Positions 1-7,913 of a stretch of DNA of 64,000 nt are shown piece by piece. Position 1 is the first letter of the stretch, and the number at the start of each line of letters is the position of its first letter. Source of the DNA: Deinococcus cellulosilyticus NBRC 106333 = KACC 11606 (GTDB lineage Bacteria; Deinococcota; Deinococci; Deinococcales; Deinococcaceae). Location: assembly GCF_007990775.1 (NCBI RefSeq), contig NZ_BJXB01000024.1, forward strand, positions 24,522-88,521. Direction: 5' to 3'. Below the pieces are notes generated by a model. That model was not told the origin of the DNA. It worked only from the letters and a program-made list of their open reading frames with translations, and did no database searches. The position numbers were made by a program, and so were the translations under genes.

Positions 1-591
1 CACAATGGCGACCGTCAGGGCAGTCAGACCCACCGGGGTCCACTGCGGAGACTGGGCAAAACGCTGAAGCACTTCTGCGCTTGACCTCAGAATGCTCTCT
101 CCAGACGTGGCTTTCAGGCCCAGAAAGGACGGCAACTGTTGCAAAAAGATGATCACGGCAATGCCATTGGTGAACCCGGTGATCACCGGCCAGGGAATCA
201 GATTGACCATTCGCCCAATGCGCAGCAGGCCAAAAAGCAGCAGCAGGACCCCTGCCATCAGGCCCACCACGAAGACTTTTTCCAGTCCGAACTGGGCAAT
301 CACTGGAATCAGCACCACCGTCATGGCTCCAGTGGGCCCGGTGATCTGGTAACGGGACCCACCAAAAACGCTGGCCAGAATTCCGGCAATGATCGCAGTG
401 ATCAGTCCTGCTGTGGCCCCTGCGCCACTGGTCACCCCAAATGCCAGGGCAAGAGGGAGGGCCACCACCCCCACGGTCAGGCCAGAAAGCAGGTCCTGCT
501 GGAAACTCCTGCTGTTGTACCCTTGCAATTCCTTCTTCCAGGCTGGAAAGGGGTTCAACACCGACCAGAAAGAGGAAACTTTCACACCCAT
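1..591 (-). CDS. SulP family inorganic anion transporter (5' part only)
   Basis: The reading frame starts at ATG 591-589 and is still open at the left edge, so 197 N-terminal residues are visible and the C-terminus is missing. After a cytoplasmic N-terminus the protein reads QDLLSGLTVGVVALPLALAF and later SRYQITGPTGAM, the typical first helix and signature of SulP/SLC26 transporters, which move sulfate, bicarbonate or similar anions across the inner membrane. Several hydrophobic helices follow. GGAG lies 7 bases before the start, supporting it. Whether a C-terminal STAS domain is present cannot be seen, and the substrate cannot be told from this part. Confidence 0.88.
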   Translation of the reverse strand, partial: MGVKVSSFWSVLNPFPAWKKELQGYNSRSFQQDLLSGLTVGVVALPLALAFGVTSGAGATAGLITAIIAGILASVFGGSRYQITGPTGAMTVVLIPVIAQFGLEKVFVVGLMAGVLLLLFGLLRIGRMVNLIPWPVITGFTNGIAVIIFLQQLPSFLGLKATSGESILRSSAEVLQRFAQSPQWTPVGLTALTVAIV

Positions 592-730
592 CGATTTACT
601 CCGAGAGTAGTACTCATTACTCAATTGTCCGTCTGCATACAATTTTCGTCCAGGGTTGATGGACCCTGACGGGCAACATGGAGCAGCTTTGACTGGAAAT
701 CGCGCAAAGTTTAGAGCACGGGGTCCAAGG

Positions 731-752
731 AAAAACCCCCGGAAACCGGGGG
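731..752 (-). terminator. Rho-independent terminator of the Mn transporter operon
   Basis: On the minus strand a perfect 7-bp stem (CCCCCGG/CCGGGGG, loop TTT) is followed directly by five T. It lies just past the stop of the 71-residue frame and ends the leftward ABC transporter operon. Confidence 0.85.
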
Positions 753-772
753 CGTGAAGGGAGTTGATGGGA

Positions 773-988
773 TCAACGCTGGGGTGGAATCACATCCACA
801 TCCACGGTGCGTCCGCTCTTGATGGTGGCCCGGGTGTGCTGCCTGGAGGCAGATTGCGGTGCTGTGGGTTGACGCGCACTTTTGAACATCCGCCAGATGC
901 TGACCACCTGACGGTAGACCTGGAGCCACACCTGCAGGGTGCGTCTGAACCGGAAATAAGCTGCTTTTGTTTTGCGCCACAAGCTCAT
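773..988 (-). CDS. small basic protein at the end of the Mn transporter operon
   Basis: A 71-residue frame lies between the permease stop (1031) and the operon terminator (731-752). The N-terminal half is rich in Arg, Lys, Trp and Tyr (starts MSLWRKTKAAYFRFRRTL) and could form an amphipathic helix; the rest is polar. I do not recognise a family. Position, orientation and the terminator right after its stop suggest it is transcribed with the transporter. There is no clear ribosome binding site before the ATG, so the start is uncertain and the frame might not be translated. Confidence 0.45.
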   Translation of the reverse strand: MSLWRKTKAAYFRFRRTLQVWLQVYRQVVSIWRMFKSARQPTAPQSASRQHTRATIKSGRTVDVDVIPPQR

Positions 989-1030
989 GGACTCATGATC
1001 TGGTTTTTGTGGGTGAGGATGATGTGCCTC

Positions 1031-1876
1031 TCAGGCCGCAGCCAGAACCCGTTTTCTCAGGCGCAGCAGGCCATACTTGGGTGCGAACACCAGGGCGATC
1101 ACAAACAGAATGGTTTGCAGAACCACAATGCATCCGCCTGTGGAAGCGTCCAGAAAGTAACTCAGGTAGGTGCCGAACACACTGCTGAACACACCACTGG
1201 CCACGGCCCAGACCAGCATGCGGTCAAAACGGTCTGTGAGCAGGTAGGCAATGGCTCCCGGAGTGATCAGCATGCTGATCACAAGAATGATGCCCACGGT
1301 CTGCAGGCTCGCCACAATGGTGAGGGCCAGGAGGGTGAGGAGGGCATAGTACAGGTAGGTGGTGTTCAGTCCAATGCTTCTGGCATGGGTGGGGTCAAAG
1401 CAGAACAGCAGAAAGTCTTTGCGCTTCAGGAGAATCACCAGCAGGGCAAAACCACCGATGATCACGGTCTGCAGGATGTCTGCAGTGGTGATCCCCAGCA
1501 CATTCCCGAACAGGATGTGCGACAGGTGCACATCGCTCGGGGTCACCGAGATCAGGACCAGACCCAGAGCAAAGAGCCCGGTGAAGACCACCCCCATCAC
1601 GGTGTCTTCCTTGATGCGGGAGTGGGCCTTGATGAAACCAATGGCAATCACCGATCCCAGGCCAAACACGAAAGCACCCAGGGCAAAAGGAGCCCCCACC
1701 ACGTAGGAGAGGACCACGCCGGGCAGCACAGAGTGGGATACCGCGTCCCCCATCAGGGACCAGCCTTTGAGGGTCACAAAGCAGGACAGCACAGCACACA
1801 CTGCGCCCACCAGAGCGGACACCAGCATGGCTTTGACCATGAAGTCATATTGCAAAGGAGCAAGCAGGTCGGTCAT
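1031..1876 (-). CDS. metal ABC transporter permease (Mn/Fe/Zn family)
   Basis: Membrane subunit of a metal-uptake ABC transporter (ABC-3 family, as MntB, SitC or ZnuB). The 281-residue product (start MTDLLAPLQYDFMVKAML) has about eight hydrophobic helices and the family stretch GDAVSHSVLPGVVLSY. I place the start at ATG 1876: it follows the TGA of the ATPase gene by one base, the frame upstream of it is junk overlapping that gene, and the hydrophobic part begins right after. It forms one unit with the upstream ATPase and binding protein. Confidence 0.9.
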   Translation of the reverse strand: MTDLLAPLQYDFMVKAMLVSALVGAVCAVLSCFVTLKGWSLMGDAVSHSVLPGVVLSYVVGAPFALGAFVFGLGSVIAIGFIKAHSRIKEDTVMGVVFTGLFALGLVLISVTPSDVHLSHILFGNVLGITTADILQTVIIGGFALLVILLKRKDFLLFCFDPTHARSIGLNTTYLYYALLTLLALTIVASLQTVGIILVISMLITPGAIAYLLTDRFDRMLVWAVASGVFSSVFGTYLSYFLDASTGGCIVVLQTILFVIALVFAPKYGLLRLRKRVLAAA

Positions 1877-1877
1877 T

Positions 1878-2654
1878 TCAGTCTCCAAGCGCCACTCTTG
1901 GCGCGGATTGCACAATCCTCGGTTGCAGCAGGTGCTGTGCTCCAAAGACCTGGGCAATGTTCTCTGGCGTGAAGACCTCTGTGGTTCTGCCATGGGCAAA
2001 GACGGTCTGGTGGGCAATCAGAGCCACCTCGTCACAGAAGGCTTCAATGGATTCCAGGTGGTGGGTGGAAATCAGGATGGTGTGCCCCAGAGCCTTGAGG
2101 TCTTTCAGAAGCCCGGTGATGAGTTCTTCAGTGGTGGCGTCAACCCCGCTGAAAGGCTCGTCCAGCAGCAATACGGTGGCTTCCTGGGCCAGGGCACGGG
2201 CCACAAACACCCGTTTTTTCTGGCCACCAGAGAGTTCGCCAATCTGGCGGTCCTTGAATTCCAGCAGGTTGACCCGTTTCAGGGCCTGCTGGACCATTTC
2301 GCGGTCCTTGCGTGAAGGGGTGCGCAGCAGGCCCATCCGGCCATAGCGGCCCATCATCACCACGTCCCAGACCGTGACCGGGAAATTCCAGTCCACATCT
2401 TCGCTCTGCGGAACGTAAGCCACCACACCCTGCTTCTGGGCATCCCGGATGGGGTGCCCATTGATGCGGATGTCCCCGGAGTAGGGCTTCAGCAGGCCCA
2501 TGATTGATTTGAACAGGGTGCTCTTGCCACTGCCGTTCATGCCGATCAGGCCACAGATGGTTCCAGAACGCAATTTCAGGTTGGCATTGACCAGGGCATG
2601 GTGTCCGTTGGGGTAAACGATGGAAACGTTTTGCACTTCGATGCGGTGGGACAT
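1878..2654 (-). CDS. metal ABC transporter ATP-binding protein
   Basis: Cytoplasmic ATPase subunit of the metal transporter, 258 residues. It shows Walker A (GMNGSGKST, about residues 37-45), a Q-loop (YVPQSEDVDWNFPVTV), signature LSGGQ, Walker B (VLLLDEPFSGVD) and the switch His in ISTHH. The VDWNFPVTVWDVVMMGRYG stretch is typical of Mn/Zn/Fe chelate-type importers. The gene starts 10 bases after the binding-protein stop and ends one base before the permease start, so the three are co-transcribed. Confidence 0.94.
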   Translation of the reverse strand: MSHRIEVQNVSIVYPNGHHALVNANLKLRSGTICGLIGMNGSGKSTLFKSIMGLLKPYSGDIRINGHPIRDAQKQGVVAYVPQSEDVDWNFPVTVWDVVMMGRYGRMGLLRTPSRKDREMVQQALKRVNLLEFKDRQIGELSGGQKKRVFVARALAQEATVLLLDEPFSGVDATTEELITGLLKDLKALGHTILISTHHLESIEAFCDEVALIAHQTVFAHGRTTEVFTPENIAQVFGAQHLLQPRIVQSAPRVALGD

Positions 2655-2664
2655 GGCTTCTCCT

Positions 2665-3537
2665 TCAGGGTTTCAGACCCTGGATCAGGGTGTTGATGTC
2701 GTATTCCAGCAGTTTCAGGTAGGTTGGAACCTGTCCACCCTCTGCAGAGAGGGAGTCCACAAAGAGGTTCCCTCCGAAGCGGGCCCCGGTTTCCCGGGCC
2801 ACCTGACGCTGCGCCTTGTCAGAGACTGTGGTTTCACAGAAGACCACTGGAATCTTGTTTTTCTTCACGGTGTCAATGACTTTCTGAACCTGTCTGGGCG
2901 TTCCCTGCTGCTCAGCATTGATGGGCCACATGTAGGCTTCCTTCAGGCCATAGTCGCGGGTCAGGTAACTGAACGCTCCTTCACAGCTCACCAGATAACG
3001 GTTGTTCCCGGGCAGGGCTTTCAGGGCCTTGCCGAGTTTCGCATCCAGTGCTTTGATTTTTGCACTGTAGGCTTTTGCATTTCTGTTGTAAACCTCCGCA
3101 TTCTGGGGGTCCAGTTTTACAAAGGCTTTTCGGATGTTTTCCACATAAACCAGTGCGTTTTTGGGAGACATCCAGGTGTGCGGGTTGGGTTTGCCCTCAT
3201 AGGTCCCCTCGGTGATGTTCATGGGTTTGATGCCATCTGTGAGGGTGACACGCGGCACGTCCTGCAGCTTCTGGTAGAAGCGCTCAAACCACTTTTCCAG
3301 GTTGAAACCATTGTTGAGGATCAGGTCGGCTTTCTGGGCTTTCACCAGATCGCTGGGGGTGGGTTCGTACCCGTGGATTTCGGTTCCGGGTTTGGTGATG
3401 GACACCACTTCCAGTTTGTCTCCAGCCACATTTCTGGCCATGTCCTGGATGATGGTGAAGGTGGTCAGAACCACCTTTTTCTGCGCTTCAGCCGTGCCCA
3501 GCAGGAGCAGGGCAGAAAAAATCAGATGTTTTTGCAT
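2665..3537 (-). CDS. metal ABC transporter substrate-binding protein, Mn/Fe type
   Basis: Periplasmic metal-binding protein (cluster A-I, ZnuA/MntA family), 290 residues with an N-terminal signal peptide (MQKHLIFSALLLLGTAEA). The four ligand positions are visible as His in HGYEPTPSD, His in PHTWMSP, Glu in SCEGAFSY and Asp in LFVDSLS. Zn-specific relatives have a third His where this one has Glu, so the His-His-Glu-Asp set points to Mn or Fe. No His-rich loop, which zinc binders often carry, is present. GGGAGGA precedes the ATG, and a perfect palindrome sits in the promoter. First gene of the operon. Confidence 0.92.
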   Translation of the reverse strand: MQKHLIFSALLLLGTAEAQKKVVLTTFTIIQDMARNVAGDKLEVVSITKPGTEIHGYEPTPSDLVKAQKADLILNNGFNLEKWFERFYQKLQDVPRVTLTDGIKPMNITEGTYEGKPNPHTWMSPKNALVYVENIRKAFVKLDPQNAEVYNRNAKAYSAKIKALDAKLGKALKALPGNNRYLVSCEGAFSYLTRDYGLKEAYMWPINAEQQGTPRQVQKVIDTVKKNKIPVVFCETTVSDKAQRQVARETGARFGGNLFVDSLSAEGGQVPTYLKLLEYDINTLIQGLKP

Positions 3538-3581
3538 GGGTCCTCCCGATCATCAAGGGGCATCTATCCCCTAATCTATAG

Positions 3582-3597
3582 TTTAGGTATACCTAAA
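3582..3597. promoter_or_regulatory. DtxR/MntR-family-like operator in the Mn transporter promoter
   Basis: TTTAGGTATACCTAAA is a perfect 16-bp palindrome 45 bp before the binding-protein start. It resembles TTAGGTTAACCTAA-type boxes of DtxR-family metal repressors (SirR, IdeR, MntR). On the minus strand TTGCAA and TATACC are spaced by 17 bp, so the palindrome would cover the -10. No such regulator gene is in the window. Confidence 0.72.
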
Positions 3598-3649
3598 AAT
3601 TATTCTTTTTGCAAGTGTCTTTCTTCCAATTCAGCAGCTGGGCACAACA

Positions 3650-3674
3650 AAAAATCCCGGGCAGCACCCGGGAT
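3650..3674 (-). terminator. terminator after the M20 peptidase gene
   Basis: Perfect 8-bp stem ATCCCGGG/CCCGGGAT (loop 5 nt), followed on the minus strand by a short T run. It closes the leftward M20 gene before the Mn promoter region. Confidence 0.82.
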
Positions 3675-3693
3675 TGGCCATCAAAATCGGATT

Positions 3694-5037
3694 TTACAGC
3701 CTGCCAAGCTCATCCAGCACATAAGCACTGGTCAGAATGCCATTCAGGTAATCCTGCACTGCAAAGCTCTCATTGGGGCTGTGCGGGGCGTCGATGTCCA
3801 GACCCATGTCCACAAACAGGATCGGTGCCCCAACAATGCGGGTGAAGGTGGCAGCAATCGGAATGCTGCCACCGGTGCGGATGAACACAGCATCCTTGTT
3901 GTAGACCCGTTGCAGGGCACGATTTGCCGCCTTCACGTAAGGGCTGTTCAGGTCCACCACGAAGGGATCTCCACCGTGGTGTTCGAAAGCATGTACCTTG
4001 ACCCCTTCTGGAGCAAGGGTGGGAATGTGCTTCAATGCCAGTTCGGTGATGCGGTTGGGGTCCTGACCGGGCACCAGACGCATGCTGATCTTGGCCCCTG
4101 CTTTGGCTGCGATCACGGTTTTGGCCCCCTCGCCCTGGTAGCCTCCCCAGATGCCGTTCACATCCAGGGTTGGGCGTGCCCAGATACGCTCCAGCACGCT
4201 GTAACCGGCTTCACCCGGAAACTGGTCGATGCCGATGGACGCTCCCCACTGACCCTCATCAAAAGGCAGGGTGTTCCACATTTCCCGTTCCTGTTCGGTG
4301 AGTTCCTGAATCCCATCGTAGAAGCCAGGGATGGTCACCCGACCCTGGTCGTCTTTCAGCTGGGCAATCATTTCACACAGCACATTGATGGGGTTGGGCA
4401 CCGCGCCACCGTAGGCTCCGCTGTGCAAGTCCCTGGATGCGCCCTGCACATGCACCTCAATGTAACTCAGGCCCCTCAGGCCGTAAGTGATGGAGGGGGT
4501 GTCTGCAGAAAAACGCGAGCCGTCGGAAATCAGGATCACATCGGCCTTCAGTTCAGCGCTGTGGGCCTCCAGATACTTCGCCAGGTTGGGGCTGCCAATT
4601 TCCTCTTCACCTTCAAAAAGGATCTTGATGTTGACGGGCAGCTCACCGTTCTGCTGCAGCAGGGTCTCGATGCCTTTCACATGGGCATAGAGCTGCCCCT
4701 TGTCATCGGTGGACCCTCTGGCATAGATGCGTCCATCCACAATGGTGGGTTCAAAAGGGGGGGTTCTCCACTCTTCCAGAGGTGCCTCGGGCTGCACATC
4801 ATAGTGACCGTAGATCATCACGGTGGGTTTGCCCGGAGCGGTCAGGCGCTCGGCATACACCACAGGATGACCCTCGGTGGGACGGACTTCTGCCTTGAAG
4901 CCCAGACGGGTAAGCTTGGTCTGCAGAAATTGCACAGCCTGCTGCATTCCCGCCTGGTAGGCGCTGTCTGCAGAGACAGAAGGCATGCGAAGAAACTCAA
5001 AAAGCTCCTGTAAAGCCAGTTCCTGATCAAATTGCAT
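3694..5037 (-). CDS. M20 family dipeptidase/metallopeptidase
   Basis: Cytoplasmic di-zinc peptidase of the M20 family (447 residues, normal length), related to carnosinase-type dipeptidases. Metal and catalytic residues are in GHYDVQP (His78, Asp80), STDDKGQ (Asp111 or Asp112) and FEGEEEIGS (Glu144-Glu146 region); the dimerisation (lid) domain lies about residues 190-350. There is no signal peptide. TATAAT lies exactly 6 bases before the ATG with TTGCGA 16 bp further up and no ribosome binding site, so the message is probably leaderless. Its true peptide substrate is unknown. Confidence 0.9.
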   Translation of the reverse strand: MQFDQELALQELFEFLRMPSVSADSAYQAGMQQAVQFLQTKLTRLGFKAEVRPTEGHPVVYAERLTAPGKPTVMIYGHYDVQPEAPLEEWRTPPFEPTIVDGRIYARGSTDDKGQLYAHVKGIETLLQQNGELPVNIKILFEGEEEIGSPNLAKYLEAHSAELKADVILISDGSRFSADTPSITYGLRGLSYIEVHVQGASRDLHSGAYGGAVPNPINVLCEMIAQLKDDQGRVTIPGFYDGIQELTEQEREMWNTLPFDEGQWGASIGIDQFPGEAGYSVLERIWARPTLDVNGIWGGYQGEGAKTVIAAKAGAKISMRLVPGQDPNRITELALKHIPTLAPEGVKVHAFEHHGGDPFVVDLNSPYVKAANRALQRVYNKDAVFIRTGGSIPIAATFTRIVGAPILFVDMGLDIDAPHSPNESFAVQDYLNGILTSAYVLDELGRL

Positions 5038-5043
5038 GACGGG

Positions 5044-5092
5044 ATTATAACCTGTCTAGTGGTGTTCGCAAGAAGCCCTGCAGGGCTTCTTG
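5044..5092 (-). promoter_or_regulatory. leaderless promoter with 24-bp palindrome
   Basis: TATAAT (complement of 5044-5049) and TTGCGA (complement of 5066-5071) form a promoter for the M20 peptidase. A perfect 24-bp palindrome (half CAAGAAGCCCTG) spans 5069-5092 and overlaps the -35. It could be an operator, or a hairpin ending the upstream phosphoesterase operon, although no T run follows. Confidence 0.55.
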
Positions 5093-5168
5093 CTGAGCAG
5101 CGCGAATGGAACGGTCAGGACACTTGAGTCACCTGCAGTTCTTTTGGCATGGATCAACATGATTTTGG

Positions 5169-5939
5169 TCAAGGCAGTTCCAGAATCACGCCCCGTGCCC
5201 GGGAATCGGACAGGCCACCATCCACATTGATGCATTTCCCATTGGCATACATGTAAGGCTCAGTGAGGGTGAGAACAGCGTCCCGTTCAATCCCGAGCAT
5301 GTAATGGATGGGGGTGTGGCCGTGAATGAGGCAGCTCCCGCCAAAAGCGGCCAGCACAGGCTGAATCAGGGCCGGGTTCTGGAAGAACACCCTGCGTTCG
5401 GTGAATTCCTCTATGAGTTGTGACCACAACCCTCCATCGCCCTGCCGCATCACCTGATGAAAAAACCAGTTGACATCCCGGATGTTGCGGCCATGCCTGA
5501 GGTACATCAGGCTGTCCGCGTGCATGAAGAGGTATTCTCCGAGTTTCAGCAGCACCGGGAGGCCCTGCAGCCATTCGATGTGGTGGGGTTTGAGGTGTTT
5601 CAGGTCGCGCTTCTGGCCTCCATTGTTCAGCCAGAAATCTTTGAGGGTGTAGGTGGCCTCTTTTTCCCGGTGGTCGGCATGCAAGGCAGCAGCAAGCAGC
5701 ATCAGGTCGTGGTTGCCCAGCAGGGCATGAACCTGCTCCGGGGCCTGATCGCACAGGCGCATGACCACATCAAGCACTTCCTTGCCGTGCTCACCCCGGT
5801 CCGTGTAATCGCCAAGAAAAACCAGGGTGTGGTTCTTGCCGGTGAAATTCACCTGTTCATCAATCAGGCCATGCGAATGCAGCAGGTGCAGCATTTCTTT
5901 GAGGCGACCATGGATGTCAGAGAGAACGAAAAGTGCCAT
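5169..5939 (-). CDS. metallophosphoesterase (PrpE/ApaH-like), second of a tandem pair
   Basis: A calcineurin-like phosphoesterase of 256 residues. The dinuclear metal motifs are complete: SDIHGR (residues 7-12), GDYTDRGEHG, LLGNHDLM, and GHTPIHY near the C-terminus. This set fits the bacterial PPP phosphatases, either symmetric diadenosine-tetraphosphatase or Ser/Thr/Tyr phosphatase (ApaH, PrpE, PphA), acting in the cytosol. It is about as long as, and clearly paralogous to, the gene just upstream, from which it is separated by 18 bp. Which of the two activities applies cannot be decided from the sequence. Confidence 0.88.
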   Translation of the reverse strand: MALFVLSDIHGRLKEMLHLLHSHGLIDEQVNFTGKNHTLVFLGDYTDRGEHGKEVLDVVMRLCDQAPEQVHALLGNHDLMLLAAALHADHREKEATYTLKDFWLNNGGQKRDLKHLKPHHIEWLQGLPVLLKLGEYLFMHADSLMYLRHGRNIRDVNWFFHQVMRQGDGGLWSQLIEEFTERRVFFQNPALIQPVLAAFGGSCLIHGHTPIHYMLGIERDAVLTLTEPYMYANGKCINVDGGLSDSRARGVILELP

Positions 5940-5957
5940 CAGCAGATTGACCTGGGT

Positions 5958-6731
5958 TCAGAGTTTGAGCAGGATGCCGGGAGGCCGGGGATCGGCAAGA
6001 CCTCCATCGACATTGATGCACATGCCTTCACAATACAGCAGGGCATCTTTGAGGACCCGCAAATAATAGTCGGCTTTCTCGCCTGTCATGTGATAGATCG
6101 GGGTGTGCCCGTGGATGATCCGGTTCCCGCCAAAGGTGCCGAGCACCTGCCGGGCATTGTGGGGCTGATGCAAAAAGGCCTTGCGCTCACTGAACTGCGC
6201 GATCAGCTCATCCCACTTTTCAGGAATGGGGATGCTCAGGAGGCTTTTGAAGGTGGCATTCACACTGTCCACGTTGCGGCCATAATTCAGGTACATCAGG
6301 TTGTCGGCATGCATGAACAGAAATGGACCAAATTTGAACATCACAGGCAAAGTTTGCAGGAATTTTGCGTGCACTTCGGTCATGCGCTCCAGATCCCTGC
6401 GCTGCCCGCCGTTGCGCAGGAAGTGGTCAATGCGTGGAGAGCAGGCGGTGGGACTGTCGTACGTCGGGTGGTAATAGGTGGCAAGCAGGTGCAGATCATG
6501 GTTTCCAAGCAATGCAAACACGTTGCTCGGGGCCTGTTTTTTCAGGCGCATCACCAGTTCCAGCACCTCAATGCCGTGTTCTCCACGGTCGGTGTAATCC
6601 CCGAGCAGGATCAGCAGGTCATCTTCTGAACCCATCCAGTCCAGGTCATCGTCAATGATCCAGGCCTGTTTGAGCAGCTGCACAAAATTGGCATAACGAC
6701 CATGAATGTCGCTGATGACATATAGGCTCAT
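5958..6731 (-). CDS. metallophosphoesterase (PrpE/ApaH-like), first of a tandem pair
   Basis: 257-residue paralogue of the next gene with the same motifs: SDIHGR, GDYTDRGEHG, LLGNHDLH and GHTPIYH. The two share stretches such as MHAD-LMYL-GRN and CINVDGGL, so they arose by tandem duplication. The start codon overlaps the stop of the HspR-like regulator gene by 4 bases (ATGA), implying translational coupling. Expected to hydrolyse phosphomonoesters, phosphoproteins or dinucleoside polyphosphates; the substrate is open. Confidence 0.88.
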   Translation of the reverse strand: MSLYVISDIHGRYANFVQLLKQAWIIDDDLDWMGSEDDLLILLGDYTDRGEHGIEVLELVMRLKKQAPSNVFALLGNHDLHLLATYYHPTYDSPTACSPRIDHFLRNGGQRRDLERMTEVHAKFLQTLPVMFKFGPFLFMHADNLMYLNYGRNVDSVNATFKSLLSIPIPEKWDELIAQFSERKAFLHQPHNARQVLGTFGGNRIIHGHTPIYHMTGEKADYYLRVLKDALLYCEGMCINVDGGLADPRPPGILLKL

Positions 6732-7438
6732 TCCTCGTCGGTCTCCTGTGGCGGGGGAAGGGTGCGGAAATGGGTCATGCGTTCGGTCAGGTCCTGGTGG
6801 ATGCGACTGATGTCCTTCTCGAAGGCAGCCTGCATGTCTTCCAGACGGTGCCTGAGGCGCATGATCTCTTCCACCCCGGCGAGGTTGACCCCGAGTTCCT
6901 GGGTGAACCGACGGATTTCCCGCAGGTGGTCGATGTCCCGCTCACTGTAAAGGCGGGTTTTCCCACTGGAACGGCCTGGACGGATCAGCCCTTTGCGCTC
7001 ATAAAGCCTGAGGGTCTGCGGATGCATGTCAACCAGTTCTGCTGCAATGGAAATCACATAAACCGGACGGTCCTTGGGGTCCACCTGTCCGGCCTTGGAA
7101 GGCAGGGCCAGAGGCTGACTGTTGACCTTTTCTTCAATGGCGGTCTCAATGCGTTTGATTTCAGCTTCAAAATCGTCCTGCAGGTCATCGAGTTCATGCT
7201 GCAGGCGCATGACCTCTTCCACCCCGGCGAGGTTGACCCCGAGTTCCTGGGTGAGCCTGCGAATTTCCTTGAGGTATTCAATGTCTCTTTCGCTGTAAAG
7301 ACGCGTTTTCCCACTGGAGCGACCCGGGCGGATCAGTCCTTTGCGTTCATAAAGTCTAAGGGTTTGCGGATGCATGTCGACCAGTTCTGCCGCAACCGAG
7401 ATGACGTATACGGGACGGTCCTTACCTTCATTCGGCAT
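6728..7438 (-). CDS. tandem-duplicated HspR-like MerR regulator
   Basis: 236 residues made of two nearly identical copies of an HspR-type MerR domain. Each copy has the helix-turn-helix and wing (YVISVAAELVDMHPQTLRLY, then ERKGLIRPGRSSGKTRLYSE) followed by a short coiled coil; copies start at about residues 6 and 122, a 116-residue (348-bp) period. HspR normally binds DNA as a dimer of one-domain chains and represses chaperone genes; here one chain carries both halves. I chose ATG 7438, not the upstream 7483, because TATACT lies 6 bases before it (leaderless) and the homology begins right after. It heads an operon with the two phosphoesterases. Confidence 0.85.
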   Translation of the reverse strand: MPNEGKDRPVYVISVAAELVDMHPQTLRLYERKGLIRPGRSSGKTRLYSERDIEYLKEIRRLTQELGVNLAGVEEVMRLQHELDDLQDDFEAEIKRIETAIEEKVNSQPLALPSKAGQVDPKDRPVYVISIAAELVDMHPQTLRLYERKGLIRPGRSSGKTRLYSERDIDHLREIRRFTQELGVNLAGVEEIMRLRHRLEDMQAAFEKDISRIHQDLTERMTHFRTLPPPQETDEE

Positions 7439-7444
7439 GCCTAC

Positions 7445-7486
7445 AGTATACAAATGTTTTCTGAAAGCCTGGGCACAAGTCACTTG
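7445..7486 (-). promoter_or_regulatory. promoter region of the HspR-like operon
   Basis: The minus strand has TATACT (complement of 7445-7450) 6 bases before the start codon. Further up, CAAGTCACTTG (7476-7486) is an inverted repeat with arms CAAGT/ACTTG around one C. The CTTG/CAAG arms recall the HspR-box (HAIR) halves CTTGAGT/ACTCAAG, but the spacing differs. Autoregulation is plausible, not shown. Confidence 0.45.
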
Positions 7487-7607
7487 ACTGCCTGCGTGTC
7501 ACCCCGCCCTGCCATCCCCTACCATTCTCAGGCCCTGACTTTGCAGAATCAGGCAGGATGGGAACATTCAGGGCTTCCCTCCCGTATTGAGAATCAAGGA
7601 GGGTGTG

Positions 7608-7913
7608 ATGCGTTTCTTGTTGCATATCGTGGTGCTGCTCCCGGTGAGCATGGGACTGGCCTATCTCCTGACCCGTCTGTCAGGAAAAATCTGGCTGGGC
7701 ATTCTGGGAGGCGTACTGGGAGTGGCCCTGGTGGGCGCACTTTTTGCAGTTCTCAGATTCACTGGCTGGCTGAACCTTGGGGAGACCCCCCTGGAAGCCG
7801 CTTTCAAATTCACAGAGGTTTTCGGGTGGAATGTGGGGCTCATTGGTGCTTTGCCCGGGATCATCCTGGGGCTGATTCACCGGGGAGCAAAAGCCTCTAG
7901 AATCAAGACATGA
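7608..7913 (+). CDS. small integral membrane protein
   Basis: 101 residues with about three hydrophobic segments (MRFLLHIVVLLPVSMGLAYL, then a Gly/Val/Leu-rich helix, then a C-terminal one). No family recognised. The start at ATG 7608 is fixed by AAGGAGG 6 bases upstream; an ATG 21 bases earlier lacks such a site. It overlaps the cupin gene by 4 bases (ATGA), so both are translated from one message. Confidence 0.7.
   Translation: MRFLLHIVVLLPVSMGLAYLLTRLSGKIWLGILGGVLGVALVGALFAVLRFTGWLNLGETPLEAAFKFTEVFGWNVGLIGALPGIILGLIHRGAKASRIKT

Noticed and set aside
764..1972. 402-residue plus-strand frame opposite the ABC permease
   Set aside because: His/Gln/Gly-rich without any motif, an antisense shadow of the permease.
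2620..5013. 797-residue plus-strand reading frame
   Set aside because: It lies opposite the binding protein and M20 peptidase, both with clear motifs; the plus-strand translation has no domain. High G+C codon bias makes such shadows.
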